Positions 1 to 8,121 of a DNA stretch of 30,703 bases are shown in pieces. The DNA is taken from the NCBI GenBank assembly GCA_934539245.1, contig CAKTCK010000023.1, forward strand, positions 1-30,703, given 5' to 3'. This DNA comes from an uncultured Faecalibacterium sp. GTDB lineage: Bacteria; Bacillota; Clostridia; Oscillospirales; Ruminococcaceae. The notes under the pieces were generated by a model that did no database searches, was not told the origin of the DNA, and saw only the letters and a program-made list of their open reading frames with translations. How positions within the stretch are numbered: position 1 is the stretch's first letter; every line of letters starts with the position of its first letter. The translations under genes were made by a program, and so were the position numbers.

Positions 1-262
1 ATGCGGAGCTGCCTGCGCTGAATCATGATTTGGAGCAGCACGCAGCAAAAGCTCCCACCTGTACGGAAATCGGCTGGAACGCTTACGACACCTGCTCCCG
101 TTGCGATTATACCACCTATGCGGAGCTGCCTGCGCTGAATCATGATTTGGAGCAGCACGCAGCAAAAGCTCCCACCTGTACGGAAATCGGCTGGGATGCT
201 TACAACACCTGCTCCCGCTGCGATTATACCACCTATGCGGAACTGCCTGCGCTGAATCATGA
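1..262 (+). repeat. 117-bp in-frame tandem repeat
   Basis: Copies begin at 1, 118 and 235 (period exactly 117 bp, 39 codons). The first two are almost identical at nucleotide level, differing at a few positions, for example AACGCTTACGAC against GATGCTTACAAC. The third matches only to about 262, then diverges. Near identity including synonymous positions suggests recent duplication or gene conversion. The array may continue upstream of the window. Confidence 0.9.
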
Positions 263-869
263 CTATCAGGCTGTTATCGTAGAGCCCACCTGTGAAACAG
301 ACGGCTATACCCTCTTTACCTGCTCCCGCTGCAAAGACAGCTATACCGCAAACCCGACCGACCGGCTGGGACACCAGTTCGGTGCATGGTCTCCGAACGA
401 GACCGGCTCTCAGAGCGCCGGTTGTCTGCGAGATGACTGCGCTAACATCAACGAAACCGATTGCCGGAAGCTCACTTTCCGCACTGCGGGAGGCGAGACC
501 CTGACCTTCTGTCCCGTGTGCGGGCAGGCAGAAAGTGGCGAGCAGCTGGAAAAGCTCGAAGCAGCAACGGCGTGGGCGCTCAGCGGCAGTCTTTCTGCGG
601 AGGATGTGACTGTACGGACGAACGGGGAATACCTGAGTGTAGCATTTGAATCCGCAGGCAGCCTGACACAGCCCACCGGTCTGGTAAGGCTCGCGCTGCC
701 CGCCGGACTGCTGGAAGGCAAAAAGCTTGTGCGCATTGCCCCGGACGGCACACAGACGGAGCTGCCTTTTGAAACAAAGGATGGAAAGATCCTCTTTACG
801 CTGGATTTTGCAAACAGCGAGCTTCCTGTAATGCTCTTCCGGCTGGTTCCCCAGACCACCGCCCTCTGA
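1..869 (+). CDS. Repeat-containing surface-type protein, C-terminal part (5' truncated by window)
   Basis: The frame is open from the first bases of the window (codons from position 3), so the gene begins upstream; internal TTG and ATG codons are unlikely to be real starts. The visible protein has two near-identical 39-residue units and part of a third. Each unit has a PTCTEIGW segment and a CSRC cysteine pair, as in repeat regions of many Firmicute surface proteins, where such pairs may bind metal or form disulfides. A diverged unit follows (PTCETDGYTLFTCSRC, then a GHQFGAW turn), then another cysteine pair (CPVC), then about 100 residues rich in beta-strand pattern and without cysteine. No LPXTG sorting signal or terminal membrane anchor is seen, so attachment, if any, must lie upstream. 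The family is not recognised more precisely and no enzymatic motif is visible. The gene ends at a strong hairpin shared with the converging GNAT gene. Confidence 0.7.
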   Translation, partial: AELPALNHDLEQHAAKAPTCTEIGWNAYDTCSRCDYTTYAELPALNHDLEQHAAKAPTCTEIGWDAYNTCSRCDYTTYAELPALNHDYQAVIVEPTCETDGYTLFTCSRCKDSYTANPTDRLGHQFGAWSPNETGSQSAGCLRDDCANINETDCRKLTFRTAGGETLTFCPVCGQAESGEQLEKLEAATAWALSGSLSAEDVTVRTNGEYLSVAFESAGSLTQPTGLVRLALPAGLLEGKKLVRIAPDGTQTELPFETKDGKILFTLDFANSELPVMLFRLVPQTTAL

Positions 870-903
870 ACGCTTTTACAGCGGCACAAACGATAGACCG
901 TAA

Positions 904-950
904 AATGCCCGCCCACCGTGGTTTTTCCACAGGTGGGCGGGCATTCTTTT
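904..950. terminator. Bidirectional intrinsic terminator between convergent genes
   Basis: The arms AATGCCCGCCCACC (904-917) and GGTGGGCGGGCATT (932-945) are perfectly complementary. The stem continues through GTGG/CCAC around a five-T loop. A TTCTTTT tract follows on the plus strand and TTTTA lies on the minus side, so it can stop both the surface-protein gene and the converging nagA-GNAT transcript. Confidence 0.85.
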
Positions 951-969
951 ATGCGGTGCTCGTTTTTCC

Positions 970-1572
970 TCAGCCGCACACGCTGCCGTCCGGGGCAAAG
1001 AACTGCACGTGCTTTTGCCACTGGGTTGGGCTGATGGTGCGGCGGTAGCAGTCGGTCAGGGCTTCCACCGCAGTCTCCGGGGCAAGGGGCGCGCAGCCCG
1101 GGCAGTCCAGCACCAGAATGCGGAACCACGCGTCAAAAAGATGCTCGGTGTAGTGGGTGTCCCACGCGCCGCAGCGGGCGTAAAAGCCCAGCCGCCGCAC
1201 TGCCATGGCGGCGTCCTCCGCCTTTTCCGGCATCTCGGCTTCAATTAAAATGGCCTCGGCGGTGTCCTCGTGGGCGGGCAGCTGCGCCAGCAGCTGTGCC
1301 CCGATGCCGTGGGCGCGGTAGGCGGGCACCACGGCAAAATAATCCAGCTGGCTCACCCGGCAGCCCTCGGGACGCACCATCAGCAGATAGGCGGCAAGGG
1401 TGTCCCCGTCAAACACGCCCCATGTGTGGGCGGTGCCGTCCGCTTCGCTGTTCAGGATCATGCTCAGGGGTTTCAGCTCCCCGGCAGGAAAGTCCCGGCG
1501 CATCTCGTTCAGATACACATCGGTCAGTTCGGGGCCGGTGAGCAGCCGCCAGATAAACGCAGGCTCTCTCAT
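970..1572 (-). CDS. GNAT-family N-acetyltransferase
   Basis: A 200-residue protein with the GNAT fold signature. Beta-strand residues VSQLDYFAVVPAYR lead into the acetyl-CoA pyrophosphate-binding motif A, seen as YRAHGIGAQLL (the Q/R-x-x-G-x-G/A pattern) near residues 84-95. GNAT enzymes move an acetyl group from acetyl-CoA to an amine; the acceptor cannot be told from sequence. The start ATG overlaps the nagA stop in an ATGA arrangement (1569-1572), so the gene is translationally coupled to nagA and is the last gene of that transcript. The coupling might suggest a role with amino-sugar metabolism, but that is inference. The C-terminal 60 residues are not recognised. The gene ends at the 904-950 hairpin. 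Confidence 0.8.
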   Translation of the reverse strand: MREPAFIWRLLTGPELTDVYLNEMRRDFPAGELKPLSMILNSEADGTAHTWGVFDGDTLAAYLLMVRPEGCRVSQLDYFAVVPAYRAHGIGAQLLAQLPAHEDTAEAILIEAEMPEKAEDAAMAVRRLGFYARCGAWDTHYTEHLFDAWFRILVLDCPGCAPLAPETAVEALTDCYRRTISPTQWQKHVQFFAPDGSVCG

Positions 1573-2696
1573 ACGATCCGGTTTCCTTTCTGGATGACGG
1601 CCTTGATGTTCAGCTCCTTGTCCGCAAGGATGACATTGCCGTAGCGTCCGGCGGCAAGGCTGCCGTAGTCGTTATCCACGCCGATGCTCTTGGCGGGGGT
1701 CTCGCTGGCGGCGCGGACGGCGCTTTCCAGCGGCACATTCATCTCCAGCACGGCGCGCTTCATGCAGTCGTACAGGCAGGTGTTGCTGCCCGCAATGGTG
1801 TCCGGGTGCTCGGTCAGGGTGGCGCGGGGTCCCTTGACCGTGATGGCCTGTCCGCCCAGACTGTACTGGCCGTCCGGCAGGCCGCAGGACATGGCACTGT
1901 CTGCGATCAGGCAGACACGGTCGTCCCCGAAGGTGTTGAAGGTGAACCGCACCATGGCGGGGTGGATGTGCACGTTATCGGTGATAAGTTCCACCTCGGC
2001 ATCGTGTTCCATGGCGGCAATGATGGGGCCGGGCGCACGGTGGGTGATGCCGGGCATGGCGTTGTACAGGTGGGTCATGTGGGTGGCACCGGCTTCAAAA
2101 GCCTTGACGGCGGTGTCGTAGTCGGTGCAGGTGTGGGCGATGGAGATGCGCACCTCGTTGTGGCACTCCCGGATAAAGTCCAGATTGCCCGGCTCCTCCG
2201 GGGCAACATCCACCAGCTTGATCAGACCGCCCGCACGCTTTTGCAGGCGGCGGAACATGGCGGCATCTGCGCCCTGCACATACTCCGGGTTCTGCGCGCC
2301 CACCTTTTTGGGGCTGATGAAGGGGCCCTCCATGTTGATGCCCACAAGGTCGGCGCCCTTGCCGTTTTTATGGGCGGCAGCGGCGTCCATTACCTTGTTC
2401 AGAAACTCCTCCGGGTAGGTCATGGTAGCAGGGCAGATGGCCAGCACACCCTTGCTTGCCTCAAAATCAGCCAGCGTCTGGATGGCCTCCTCGGTGCCGT
2501 CGCAGAAGTCCTTGCCCATTGCCCCGTGGAAGTGGATATCCACAAGACCCGGCAGGGCGTACAGCCCCTCGGCGTCCAGCACCTCCTCGCCCTCTTCCGG
2601 GGCGGCAAAGGGCACGATGCGGCCATCGCGGATGACGATGGTGCCGCGCTCAAAGGTGTGGCGCGGGGTATAGACCAGTGCATTCTGAAGGATCAT
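1569..2696 (-). CDS. nagA: N-acetylglucosamine-6-phosphate deacetylase
   Basis: NagA removes acetate from GlcNAc-6-phosphate to give glucosamine-6-phosphate in the cytoplasm. The 375-residue length is normal for the amidohydrolase family. The metal-site motif is seen as PGLVDIHFHGAMGKDF near residue 55, followed by NMEGPFISPKKVGAQ, HLYNAM, ITDNVHIHP and the ADSAMSCGL segment typical of NagA. The start at 2696 is preferred over an in-frame GTG at 2705, because GAGGTG (2708-2703) sits six bases upstream and would overlap the GTG. It lies downstream of the GlcNAc-type PTS gene but is separated from it by a terminator, and has a possible promoter of its own around 2730-2758. The downstream GNAT gene overlaps by four bases. 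No nagB is present in the window. Confidence 0.95.
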   Translation of the reverse strand: MILQNALVYTPRHTFERGTIVIRDGRIVPFAAPEEGEEVLDAEGLYALPGLVDIHFHGAMGKDFCDGTEEAIQTLADFEASKGVLAICPATMTYPEEFLNKVMDAAAAHKNGKGADLVGINMEGPFISPKKVGAQNPEYVQGADAAMFRRLQKRAGGLIKLVDVAPEEPGNLDFIRECHNEVRISIAHTCTDYDTAVKAFEAGATHMTHLYNAMPGITHRAPGPIIAAMEHDAEVELITDNVHIHPAMVRFTFNTFGDDRVCLIADSAMSCGLPDGQYSLGGQAITVKGPRATLTEHPDTIAGSNTCLYDCMKRAVLEMNVPLESAVRAASETPAKSIGVDNDYGSLAAGRYGNVILADKELNIKAVIQKGNRIV

Positions 2697-2729
2697 ACAA
2701 AACACCTCGTTCTTTCTTCTTTTTCACCC

Positions 2730-2758
2730 AGTATAGCACGCCGGGTGTTTTTTCAAAA
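2730..2758 (-). promoter_or_regulatory. Possible nagA promoter
   Basis: On the minus strand a TATACT -10 (2735-2730) is preceded at 17 bases by a weak TTTTGA (2758-2753), or at 15 bases by TTGAAA (2756-2751). It lies about 35 bases upstream of the nagA start, beyond the PTS terminator. Confidence 0.45.
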
Positions 2759-2791
2759 GTCCTTTTGTGTGAACATTGTTCCGCCGTGCAT

Positions 2792-2844
2792 AAAAAGCGG
2801 GCCGCCGGGAGGGGGGCGCTGTGCACCCCGCCCCCGGCGGCCCG
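2792..2844 (-). terminator. Intrinsic terminator of the PTS gene
   Basis: The arms CGGGCCGCCGGG (2798-2809) and CCCGGCGGCCCG (2833-2844) pair perfectly, and further G/C pairing occurs inside. On the minus strand the stem is followed by CTTTTTA. This is a very GC-rich hairpin between the PTS gene and nagA, which probably makes nagA at least partly independent. Confidence 0.8.
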
Positions 2845-2902
2845 GTTCATACTGCAAAATCAACCAGACTTTTGCAGTTTATTCTTTTTCAGAAGTGCAG
2901 GA

Positions 2903-4369
2903 TCACAGCATCTTCTTCAGCTCGTCGTAGACGAACTGCACCTTGGTGCCGATGATGACCTGGCAAGCGTTCTTGCTGGGACGGATGACACCGGCAGCAC
3001 CGGCAGCCTTGACAGCCTTCTCATCGACCTTAGCGTTATCCTTCACCTCAAAACGCAGACGGGTTGCGCAGTAACCAACGTCCTTCACGTTCTCCTTGCC
3101 GCCGACAGCAGCCAGAACAGCAGAAGCGACTTCGGTGTAGTTGTTGTTAGCCAGAACGACCTTCTTCTCAGCTTCCTCGTCGTCATCCTCACGGCCGGGG
3201 GTCTTCAGGTCGAACTTGGTGATAGCGAAGTAGAACACTGCGTAGAACACCACGAATGCTGCAATGCCCAGAGGAATGATCATCCAAGTCTTAGCAGCTG
3301 CGGGCAGAGAAGCGGAGAACACCAGGTCGGTAGCACCTGCGGAGAAGCAGAAGCCAGCACGGAAACCGGAGTAGTAGGTGATGATGGTGAAGATGCCGTA
3401 CAGAGCGGAGTACACAACGTACAGCGGGAAGCACAGGAACATGAAGCCGAACTCGAAGGGCTCGGTAACGCCGCAGACGAATGCGCAGATTGCAGCGGAC
3501 AGAACCAGACCGATGGCGGCCTTCTTGTTCTTAGCGGTCTTGATCATAGCCAGAGCAGCGCCCAAGATACCGAACATCATGCAGGGGAAGAAGCCGGACA
3601 TGTACATACCAAGGCTCCAGCCCACATCAGCGGAGGTCTCGCCAGCCCAGAAGTGGCTCAGGTCGCCCAGACCGATGGTATCGAACCAGAACACGTTGTT
3701 CAGAGCGTGGTGCAGGCCGGTGGGGATGAGCAGACGGTTCAGGAAGGCGTAGATGCCGGCACCGATGCCGCTCATGCCAGCGATGCCCTTGCCCAGAGCG
3801 ACCAGCGCGCCAAAGATGACGGGCCAGACGAACAGCAGAACAACGGACACCAGAATGGAGATCAGTCCGGTAGCAATTGCAACGAAGCGCTTGCCGGAGA
3901 AGAATGCCAGCCAGTCAGGCAGCTGGATATTCTTGAACTTGTTGTAGCAGGCAGCACCCACAACAGCGGCCAGAATGCCGATGAAGGAGTTGCCGGCGAC
4001 CTTCTGGAAGGCGATGTAGGTAGCGGTGCCCTCTTCCAGAGTGCGCACCATGCTGACCACGCCGGGGTTCAGCAGCTGCTGCATCATCAGGAAGCTGACC
4101 AGACCGGCCAGACCTGCGGTACCGTCGTTGTCAGCAAGGCCGACAGCGGCACCGATGGCGAACAGCCATGCCATGTTATCGATCAGAGCGCCGCCTGCCT
4201 TGACCAGCAGGAAGCCAACGGTGTATGCTGCGCCGGAAGTCGGTGCACCGGGAACGCCCATAACGCCCGGAGCAAGGGCATAACCAAGACCCATCAGGAT
4301 GCCGCAGATCGGCAGCACAGCGACGGGAAGCATCAGAGCTTTGCCCAGTTTCTGGAGATACTTCATCAT
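2903..4369 (-). CDS. PTS transporter, fused EIIC-EIIB, N-acetylglucosamine type
   Basis: A membrane permease that brings in a sugar and phosphorylates it. The N-terminal part (about residues 1-365) has multiple hydrophobic segments and EIIC motifs: LIPTGLHHALNNVFW, the GVTEPFEFGFMFLCFP segment with the substrate-contacting glutamate, and a start (KYLQKLGKALMLPVAVLPICG) typical of glucose/GlcNAc-family permeases. A charged linker (DDDEEAEKK) leads to a C-terminal EIIB domain with the phosphorylated cysteine in DVGYCATRLRF, near residue 434. No EIIA domain is fused, so it must use an EIIA encoded elsewhere. GlcNAc specificity is inferred from family resemblance and from nagA next door. The ATG at 4369 is preferred: AAGGAGG (4386-4380) lies too close to the upstream ATG at 4378. 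Confidence 0.88.
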   Translation of the reverse strand: MMKYLQKLGKALMLPVAVLPICGILMGLGYALAPGVMGVPGAPTSGAAYTVGFLLVKAGGALIDNMAWLFAIGAAVGLADNDGTAGLAGLVSFLMMQQLLNPGVVSMVRTLEEGTATYIAFQKVAGNSFIGILAAVVGAACYNKFKNIQLPDWLAFFSGKRFVAIATGLISILVSVVLLFVWPVIFGALVALGKGIAGMSGIGAGIYAFLNRLLIPTGLHHALNNVFWFDTIGLGDLSHFWAGETSADVGWSLGMYMSGFFPCMMFGILGAALAMIKTAKNKKAAIGLVLSAAICAFVCGVTEPFEFGFMFLCFPLYVVYSALYGIFTIITYYSGFRAGFCFSAGATDLVFSASLPAAAKTWMIIPLGIAAFVVFYAVFYFAITKFDLKTPGREDDDEEAEKKVVLANNNYTEVASAVLAAVGGKENVKDVGYCATRLRFEVKDNAKVDEKAVKAAGAAGVIRPSKNACQVIIGTKVQFVYDELKKML

Positions 4370-4717
4370 AAGACACATTCCTCCTTAAAGAATGTTTGTG
4401 TTTACAGACAGTCTCTGGTTGCAGGCTGTCCATAGTTCCGTAACAGAATAGTAACATATTTTTGCAAAAAAAGAAAGTGGTTTTTTCTTTTTTCTATTAA
4501 AATGCGTCAAAAGTCCTTGTTTGATGGCTGGGTTGTCAGTATTTTTTGTTTTTTCTGCGCGCACCTTGATTTAAGTGCTGAAAAATCTTTTCTTTTTATG
4601 TGTATTTTGTCCAAATACTTGCATCCCAGCGCAGAATCGGGTACTATACAGATAAGAGAACTTTTTTCCATCCGCCCCGCCGGGCGGCATGGATACAACG
4701 CAAAAGGAGAATGCCTT
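4370..4717. promoter_or_regulatory. Divergent control region between the PTS gene and prmA
   Basis: A 348-base non-coding region, much richer in A+T than the genes around it. For the PTS gene (minus) there is a TACTAT-like -10 near 4450-4455 with only a weak -35. A long pyrimidine/purine tract (TTTTTGCAAAAAAAG and TTTTTTCTTTTTTC) lies at 4455-4495. The plus-strand promoter for prmA is listed separately. No convincing riboswitch or operator palindrome was seen. Confidence 0.45.
4619..4647 (+). promoter_or_regulatory. prmA-rsmE promoter
   Basis: TTGCAT (4619-4624), a spacer of exactly 17, then TACTAT (4642-4647), about 70 bases upstream of the prmA start. This is a good sigma-70/SigA-type match. 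Confidence 0.7.
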
Positions 4718-5632
4718 ATGGAATGGACCGATATCCGCCTGACCGTGGCCAAGGCTGATGCCGAAAACGCCGAAGCCGTTGCCACTCTGATCGCCGAGGG
4801 CGGCATCTACATCGAGGATTACAGCGACATCGAGCAGCAGGTGGCCGAGATCGCCCATGTGGATCTGATCGAGCAGGAGCTGCTGGACAAGCCCCGGGAT
4901 ACCGTGATCATCCATCTGTATCTGGAGCCGGGCGCTTCTCAGGTGGAAACGCTGGCGCTTATCGCCGCCCGCATGGAAGCCGCCGGCATCCCCTATACCG
5001 TGGAGACCGAGGGCGTGGAGCAGGAGGACTGGCAGAACGGCTGGCGCAAATACTACCACCCCATGGAGATCGGCAGCCGTCTGGCTGTGGTGCCCTCGTG
5101 GCAGCAGTACGACACCGACCGGGTCAAGCTGATCCTTGACCCCGGCCTTGCCTTCGGCACCGGCGGTCACGAGACCACCAGCCTTTGCCTTGAAGCGCTG
5201 GATGAGCAGGTGCGCGGCGGCGAGCGAGTGCTGGATATCGGCACCGGCAGCGGCATCCTTGCCATTGCCGCCCTCAAGCTGGGTGCCGCCAGCGCCGAGG
5301 GCGTGGACATCGACCCCGTGGCGGTGCGCACCGCCGGGGAGAACGCAGCCCTGAACGGCGTGCAGGACAAGCTCACCGTGCTGGTGGGCGACCTGTCCGA
5401 TAAAGCCAGCGGCACTTATGACATCATCACCGCCAACATCGTGGCAAACGCCATCCTCAGCCTTGCGCCCGCTGTGCCCGGCCTGATGGCGGAGGGTGCT
5501 ACCTTTATTGCCAGCGGCATCATCGACAGCCGCAAAGACGAGGTGATCGCCGGGCTGGAAAAGGCGGGTCTCGCCGTGGCAGAAGTCAAGGAAAAGCGCG
5601 GCTGGGAGTGCATCGTCTGCAAAAAGGCCTGA
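4718..5632 (+). CDS. prmA: Ribosomal protein L11 methyltransferase
   Basis: A SAM-dependent enzyme that trimethylates ribosomal protein L11. It is 304 residues, normal for PrmA. An N-terminal substrate-binding domain (MEWTDIRLTVAKADAENAEA) is followed by the Rossmann methyltransferase domain. Visible motifs are DPGLAFGTGGHETT, the SAM-binding glycine loop VLDIGTGSGILAIAA, the acidic VDIDPVAV strand end, and ITANIVANAI, which corresponds to the family's catalytic NIL/NIV motif. The open frame extends upstream, but the start at 4718 is supported by AAGGAG (4704-4709) eight bases before it and by alignment with the family N-terminus. rsmE follows 31 bases downstream, a common Firmicute pairing. 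Confidence 0.95.
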   Translation: MEWTDIRLTVAKADAENAEAVATLIAEGGIYIEDYSDIEQQVAEIAHVDLIEQELLDKPRDTVIIHLYLEPGASQVETLALIAARMEAAGIPYTVETEGVEQEDWQNGWRKYYHPMEIGSRLAVVPSWQQYDTDRVKLILDPGLAFGTGGHETTSLCLEALDEQVRGGERVLDIGTGSGILAIAALKLGAASAEGVDIDPVAVRTAGENAALNGVQDKLTVLVGDLSDKASGTYDIITANIVANAILSLAPAVPGLMAEGATFIASGIIDSRKDEVIAGLEKAGLAVAEVKEKRGWECIVCKKA

Positions 5633-5663
5633 TATCCATACAGTATGAGAAGGAGCGCACAGT

Positions 5664-6407
5664 ATGCCGCACCGCTACTTTACCACCGAGATCTCTGACG
5701 GCACCGCCACCCTGCGGGGCGCGGACGCCCATCACCTTGCCCGGGTGATGCGGGCAAAGCCGGGGGATACCGTCATCCTCTGCGATGGCAACGCCGTAGA
5801 GTACACCGCCACCATCACCGGCTTTGGAGAGGATAGGGTAGACTTTGCCGTAGAGCCGGGCTACCCCAGCGCCGCCGAGCCTACCGTGGAGGTGACTCTG
5901 CTGGCGGGCTACCCCAAGCAGGACAAGCTGGAACAGATCATCAAGCACGGGGTCGAGCTGGGCGCGGCGCATATCGTGCCCTTCTTCAGCCGCTACTGCG
6001 TCGCCGCTCCCAAAAAAGAGGAGCAGAAGAACGAGCGCTACAACCGCATTGCGCTGGAAGCCGCCAAGCAGTGCGGCCGGGGCGTTCTGCCGGACGTAGC
6101 CCTGCCGCTGCCGAACTTTGGGGCGGTGTGCCGCAGCTTTGACCAGTACGATCTGGTGCTGTTCTGCTACGAGTGCGGCGGCGCACCCCTGCGCCAGCTG
6201 CTGGCTGCGGCAAAGCCCGCCGACGGGCAGAAGCTGCGCCTTGCCATCGTTACCGGCGCAGAGGGGGGCTTTGCCGCCGAGGAAGCCGAAATGGCCGCCA
6301 AGGCCGGGGCAAAAACGGTGGGTCTTGGCCCCCGCATCCTCCGGTGCGAGACCGCCCCGCTGGCGGTGCTCTCCGCCGTCATGACCCTGACGGGAAATCT
6401 GGAATAA
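5664..6407 (+). CDS. rsmE: 16S rRNA (uracil-1498-N3)-methyltransferase
   Basis: RsmE methylates N3 of U1498 in the decoding site of 16S rRNA. The 247-residue protein has an N-terminal PUA-like RNA-binding domain (HRYFTTEI, HLARVMRAKPGD) and a C-terminal SPOUT/trefoil-knot domain with the usual landmarks: KQDKLEQIIKHGVELGA, RYNRIALEAAKQCGR, VTGAEGGFAAEE and LGPRILRCETAPLAVL. AAGGAG at 5650-5655 lies eight bases before the ATG. It follows prmA at 31 bases with no terminator between them, so both probably share one transcript, which ends at the 6413-6460 hairpin. Confidence 0.95.
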   Translation: MPHRYFTTEISDGTATLRGADAHHLARVMRAKPGDTVILCDGNAVEYTATITGFGEDRVDFAVEPGYPSAAEPTVEVTLLAGYPKQDKLEQIIKHGVELGAAHIVPFFSRYCVAAPKKEEQKNERYNRIALEAAKQCGRGVLPDVALPLPNFGAVCRSFDQYDLVLFCYECGGAPLRQLLAAAKPADGQKLRLAIVTGAEGGFAAEEAEMAAKAGAKTVGLGPRILRCETAPLAVLSAVMTLTGNLE

Positions 6408-6412
6408 TAAAC

Positions 6413-6460
6413 AATAAGAGGCTGCTGCACAGGGGTTTGTGCAACAGCCTCTTATTATTT
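6413..6460. terminator. Bidirectional intrinsic terminator between rsmE and ptsI
   Basis: The arms are 6413-6431 and 6438-6456 (AGGCTGCTGCACA with TGTGCAACAGCCT, one C/A mismatch), with a GGGGTT loop. ATTATTTT follows on the plus strand and a matching T-rich run lies on the minus side. Stem sequence resembles the hairpins at 11340, 18171 and 21212. Confidence 0.85.
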
Positions 6461-6489
6461 TGCATTATATTACGCTCTGTAAAGCATTT

Positions 6490-8121
6490 TCAGGTATTTT
6501 CCCCTGCATCCGGGTGGGCATCGGTGTCCAGCAGGGCCTGCTTTACCTTGAGCAGGTTCTGGGGACTTACCGAGAAGCTGCGCAGGCCAAGGTGCAGGTA
6601 CTGCGCCGTGTTGGCGGGGTTGCCCACGGCAAGGCCGCAGATGGTCACCGGGATGTGGTGCGCACCCGCGGCATCCATCACCATGGTGATCAGTTTTTTC
6701 ATGGCCGGGCTGGCGGGGCGGTAGTAGTGCTCTGCGCTGGCAAGCTCCCGGTCGGCGGCGTGGGTATACTGGGTCAGGTCGTTGGTGCCGATGACCAGAA
6801 AATCGCAGCCGTGGGCTACAAAGTCCTCCACGGTCAGGCAGGCGGCGGGGATGCTCAGCATCACACCGAATTTGACGTTCTCGTTGAAGGGCACGCCCCG
6901 CTCCCGCAGGTTCTGGCGGCAGTGCTCCACGATGCTCATGGCGGCATCCCAGTCCTCCACCTCGGTCACCATGGGGAACATCACCCGCAGCGGCCCACGG
7001 ACGGCGGCGCGCAGCAAGGCGCAGATCTGAGTCTGGAACTGCTGGGGCTGGCGCAGGCTGTTGCGGATGCCGCGCAGGCCGAGCTTAGAGGACTGCGGCC
7101 CCTGATTGGCATCGGCCACGGTGCGGTCGGAGCCAAAGTCGAAGGTGCGCACGGTCACCGGGCAGCCGTTTGCCGCCGCCAGACAGGAGCAGTAGAAAAA
7201 GTACTGCTCCTGCTCGTCCAGAATGCGCCCGGGCAGCATCATGTAGCCGCTGCGCAGCAGCCCCACGCCCTTGGCGCCGGACTGCATGGCGGTGTCGATG
7301 TCCTCCGGGCCGAAGCAGTTGGCCAGCAGTTCAAAGGGCACGCCGTCCCGCGTCTCGTCCGGCAGGCTGTGCAGCTGCTTCATCTCCGCGTCCTCGCGCT
7401 GGAGCTGGCAAATACTGGCTTCCGCCTGCTGGCGGGCGACAGCGTCCGGGTCAAGGATGCAGTTGCCGTTGGTTGCGTCCAGAATGACGGTGCGGCCGTC
7501 GCAGTCGTCCAGAAAATCCTTGCCCACCTGCACGATGCCCGGGATATTCATTGCCCGGGCAATGATGGCGGCATGGCTCTGTCCGCTGCCCTCGGCGGTG
7601 ATGACACCTAAGATCATGCCGGAGGGCACGCTGAACAGGTCGGTGGGCATCAGCCGGTCGGCGGCAAGGATCACCGGATGATCCAGCGCCAGCCACACCC
7701 GGGGGCGGTTAGTCAGGATATTGATCACCCGGCGGGTGGCGTCCAGAATATCCACGCTGCGCAGCTGCATATAGGGGTTATCCTTCATGTTGGCAAGCTG
7801 GTCGGCGTAGCGCTGCCCTACCTGATGCATCGCCGCCGAGGCGCTGATGCCCGCATTGATGCAAAAGCGCACCTCGTTCATCATACCCTCGTCATCCAGC
7901 ATCATGCTCTGGAACAAAAAGATGGCCTGCTCGGTGGGCGCGGCACGCTCCGCCATGGAGTCCAGCTCGTTCTGCGCCGTGTGCACAGCGTTTGCCAGCA
8001 GCCGCAGCTCCCGCTCCGGGTTGAAAGGGCCGTGGCTGAAGGTCTCCACATGGTGCTCCAAACGGCTCACCTGTCCCAGCACCAGACCCGGGGAAGCGGA
8101 TACGCCTTTATAAACCTTCAT
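6490..8121 (-). CDS. ptsI: PTS Enzyme I-type phosphoenolpyruvate-protein phosphotransferase (divergent)
   Basis: Enzyme I moves phosphate from PEP to HPr at the head of the sugar PTS. The 543-residue length is slightly short of the usual 570. The phosphorylated histidine is seen in AEGSGQSHAAIIARAMNIPG (about H183). PEP-site segments are PVTVRTFDFGSDRTV, LGLRGIRNSLRQP, FGVMLSIPAACL and FLVIGTNDLTQYTHAADREL. Oddities: the usual CGEMAGD active-site loop reads CGLAVGNP (cysteine kept, acidic residues lost), and FDFGSDR replaces LDIGGDK. It may therefore be the main Enzyme I of a divergent lineage or a paralogue. The start overlaps the end of the patatin gene by 14 bases, with GGAGGTGA at 8135-8128 inside that gene, so the two are coupled. 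No ptsH is present here. Confidence 0.85.
   Translation of the reverse strand: MKVYKGVSASPGLVLGQVSRLEHHVETFSHGPFNPERELRLLANAVHTAQNELDSMAERAAPTEQAIFLFQSMMLDDEGMMNEVRFCINAGISASAAMHQVGQRYADQLANMKDNPYMQLRSVDILDATRRVINILTNRPRVWLALDHPVILAADRLMPTDLFSVPSGMILGVITAEGSGQSHAAIIARAMNIPGIVQVGKDFLDDCDGRTVILDATNGNCILDPDAVARQQAEASICQLQREDAEMKQLHSLPDETRDGVPFELLANCFGPEDIDTAMQSGAKGVGLLRSGYMMLPGRILDEQEQYFFYCSCLAAANGCPVTVRTFDFGSDRTVADANQGPQSSKLGLRGIRNSLRQPQQFQTQICALLRAAVRGPLRVMFPMVTEVEDWDAAMSIVEHCRQNLRERGVPFNENVKFGVMLSIPAACLTVEDFVAHGCDFLVIGTNDLTQYTHAADRELASAEHYYRPASPAMKKLITMVMDAAGAHHIPVTICGLAVGNPANTAQYLHLGLRSFSVSPQNLLKVKQALLDTDAHPDAGENT

Noticed and set aside
1..262. Regularly spaced repeats considered as a CRISPR array
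   Set aside because: The 117-bp units are contiguous, in frame and code protein; there are no unique spacers.
2678..4435. Long plus-strand open frame opposite the PTS permease
   Set aside because: Antisense shadow; the Ser/Gln/His-rich product matches nothing and crosses a strong terminator.
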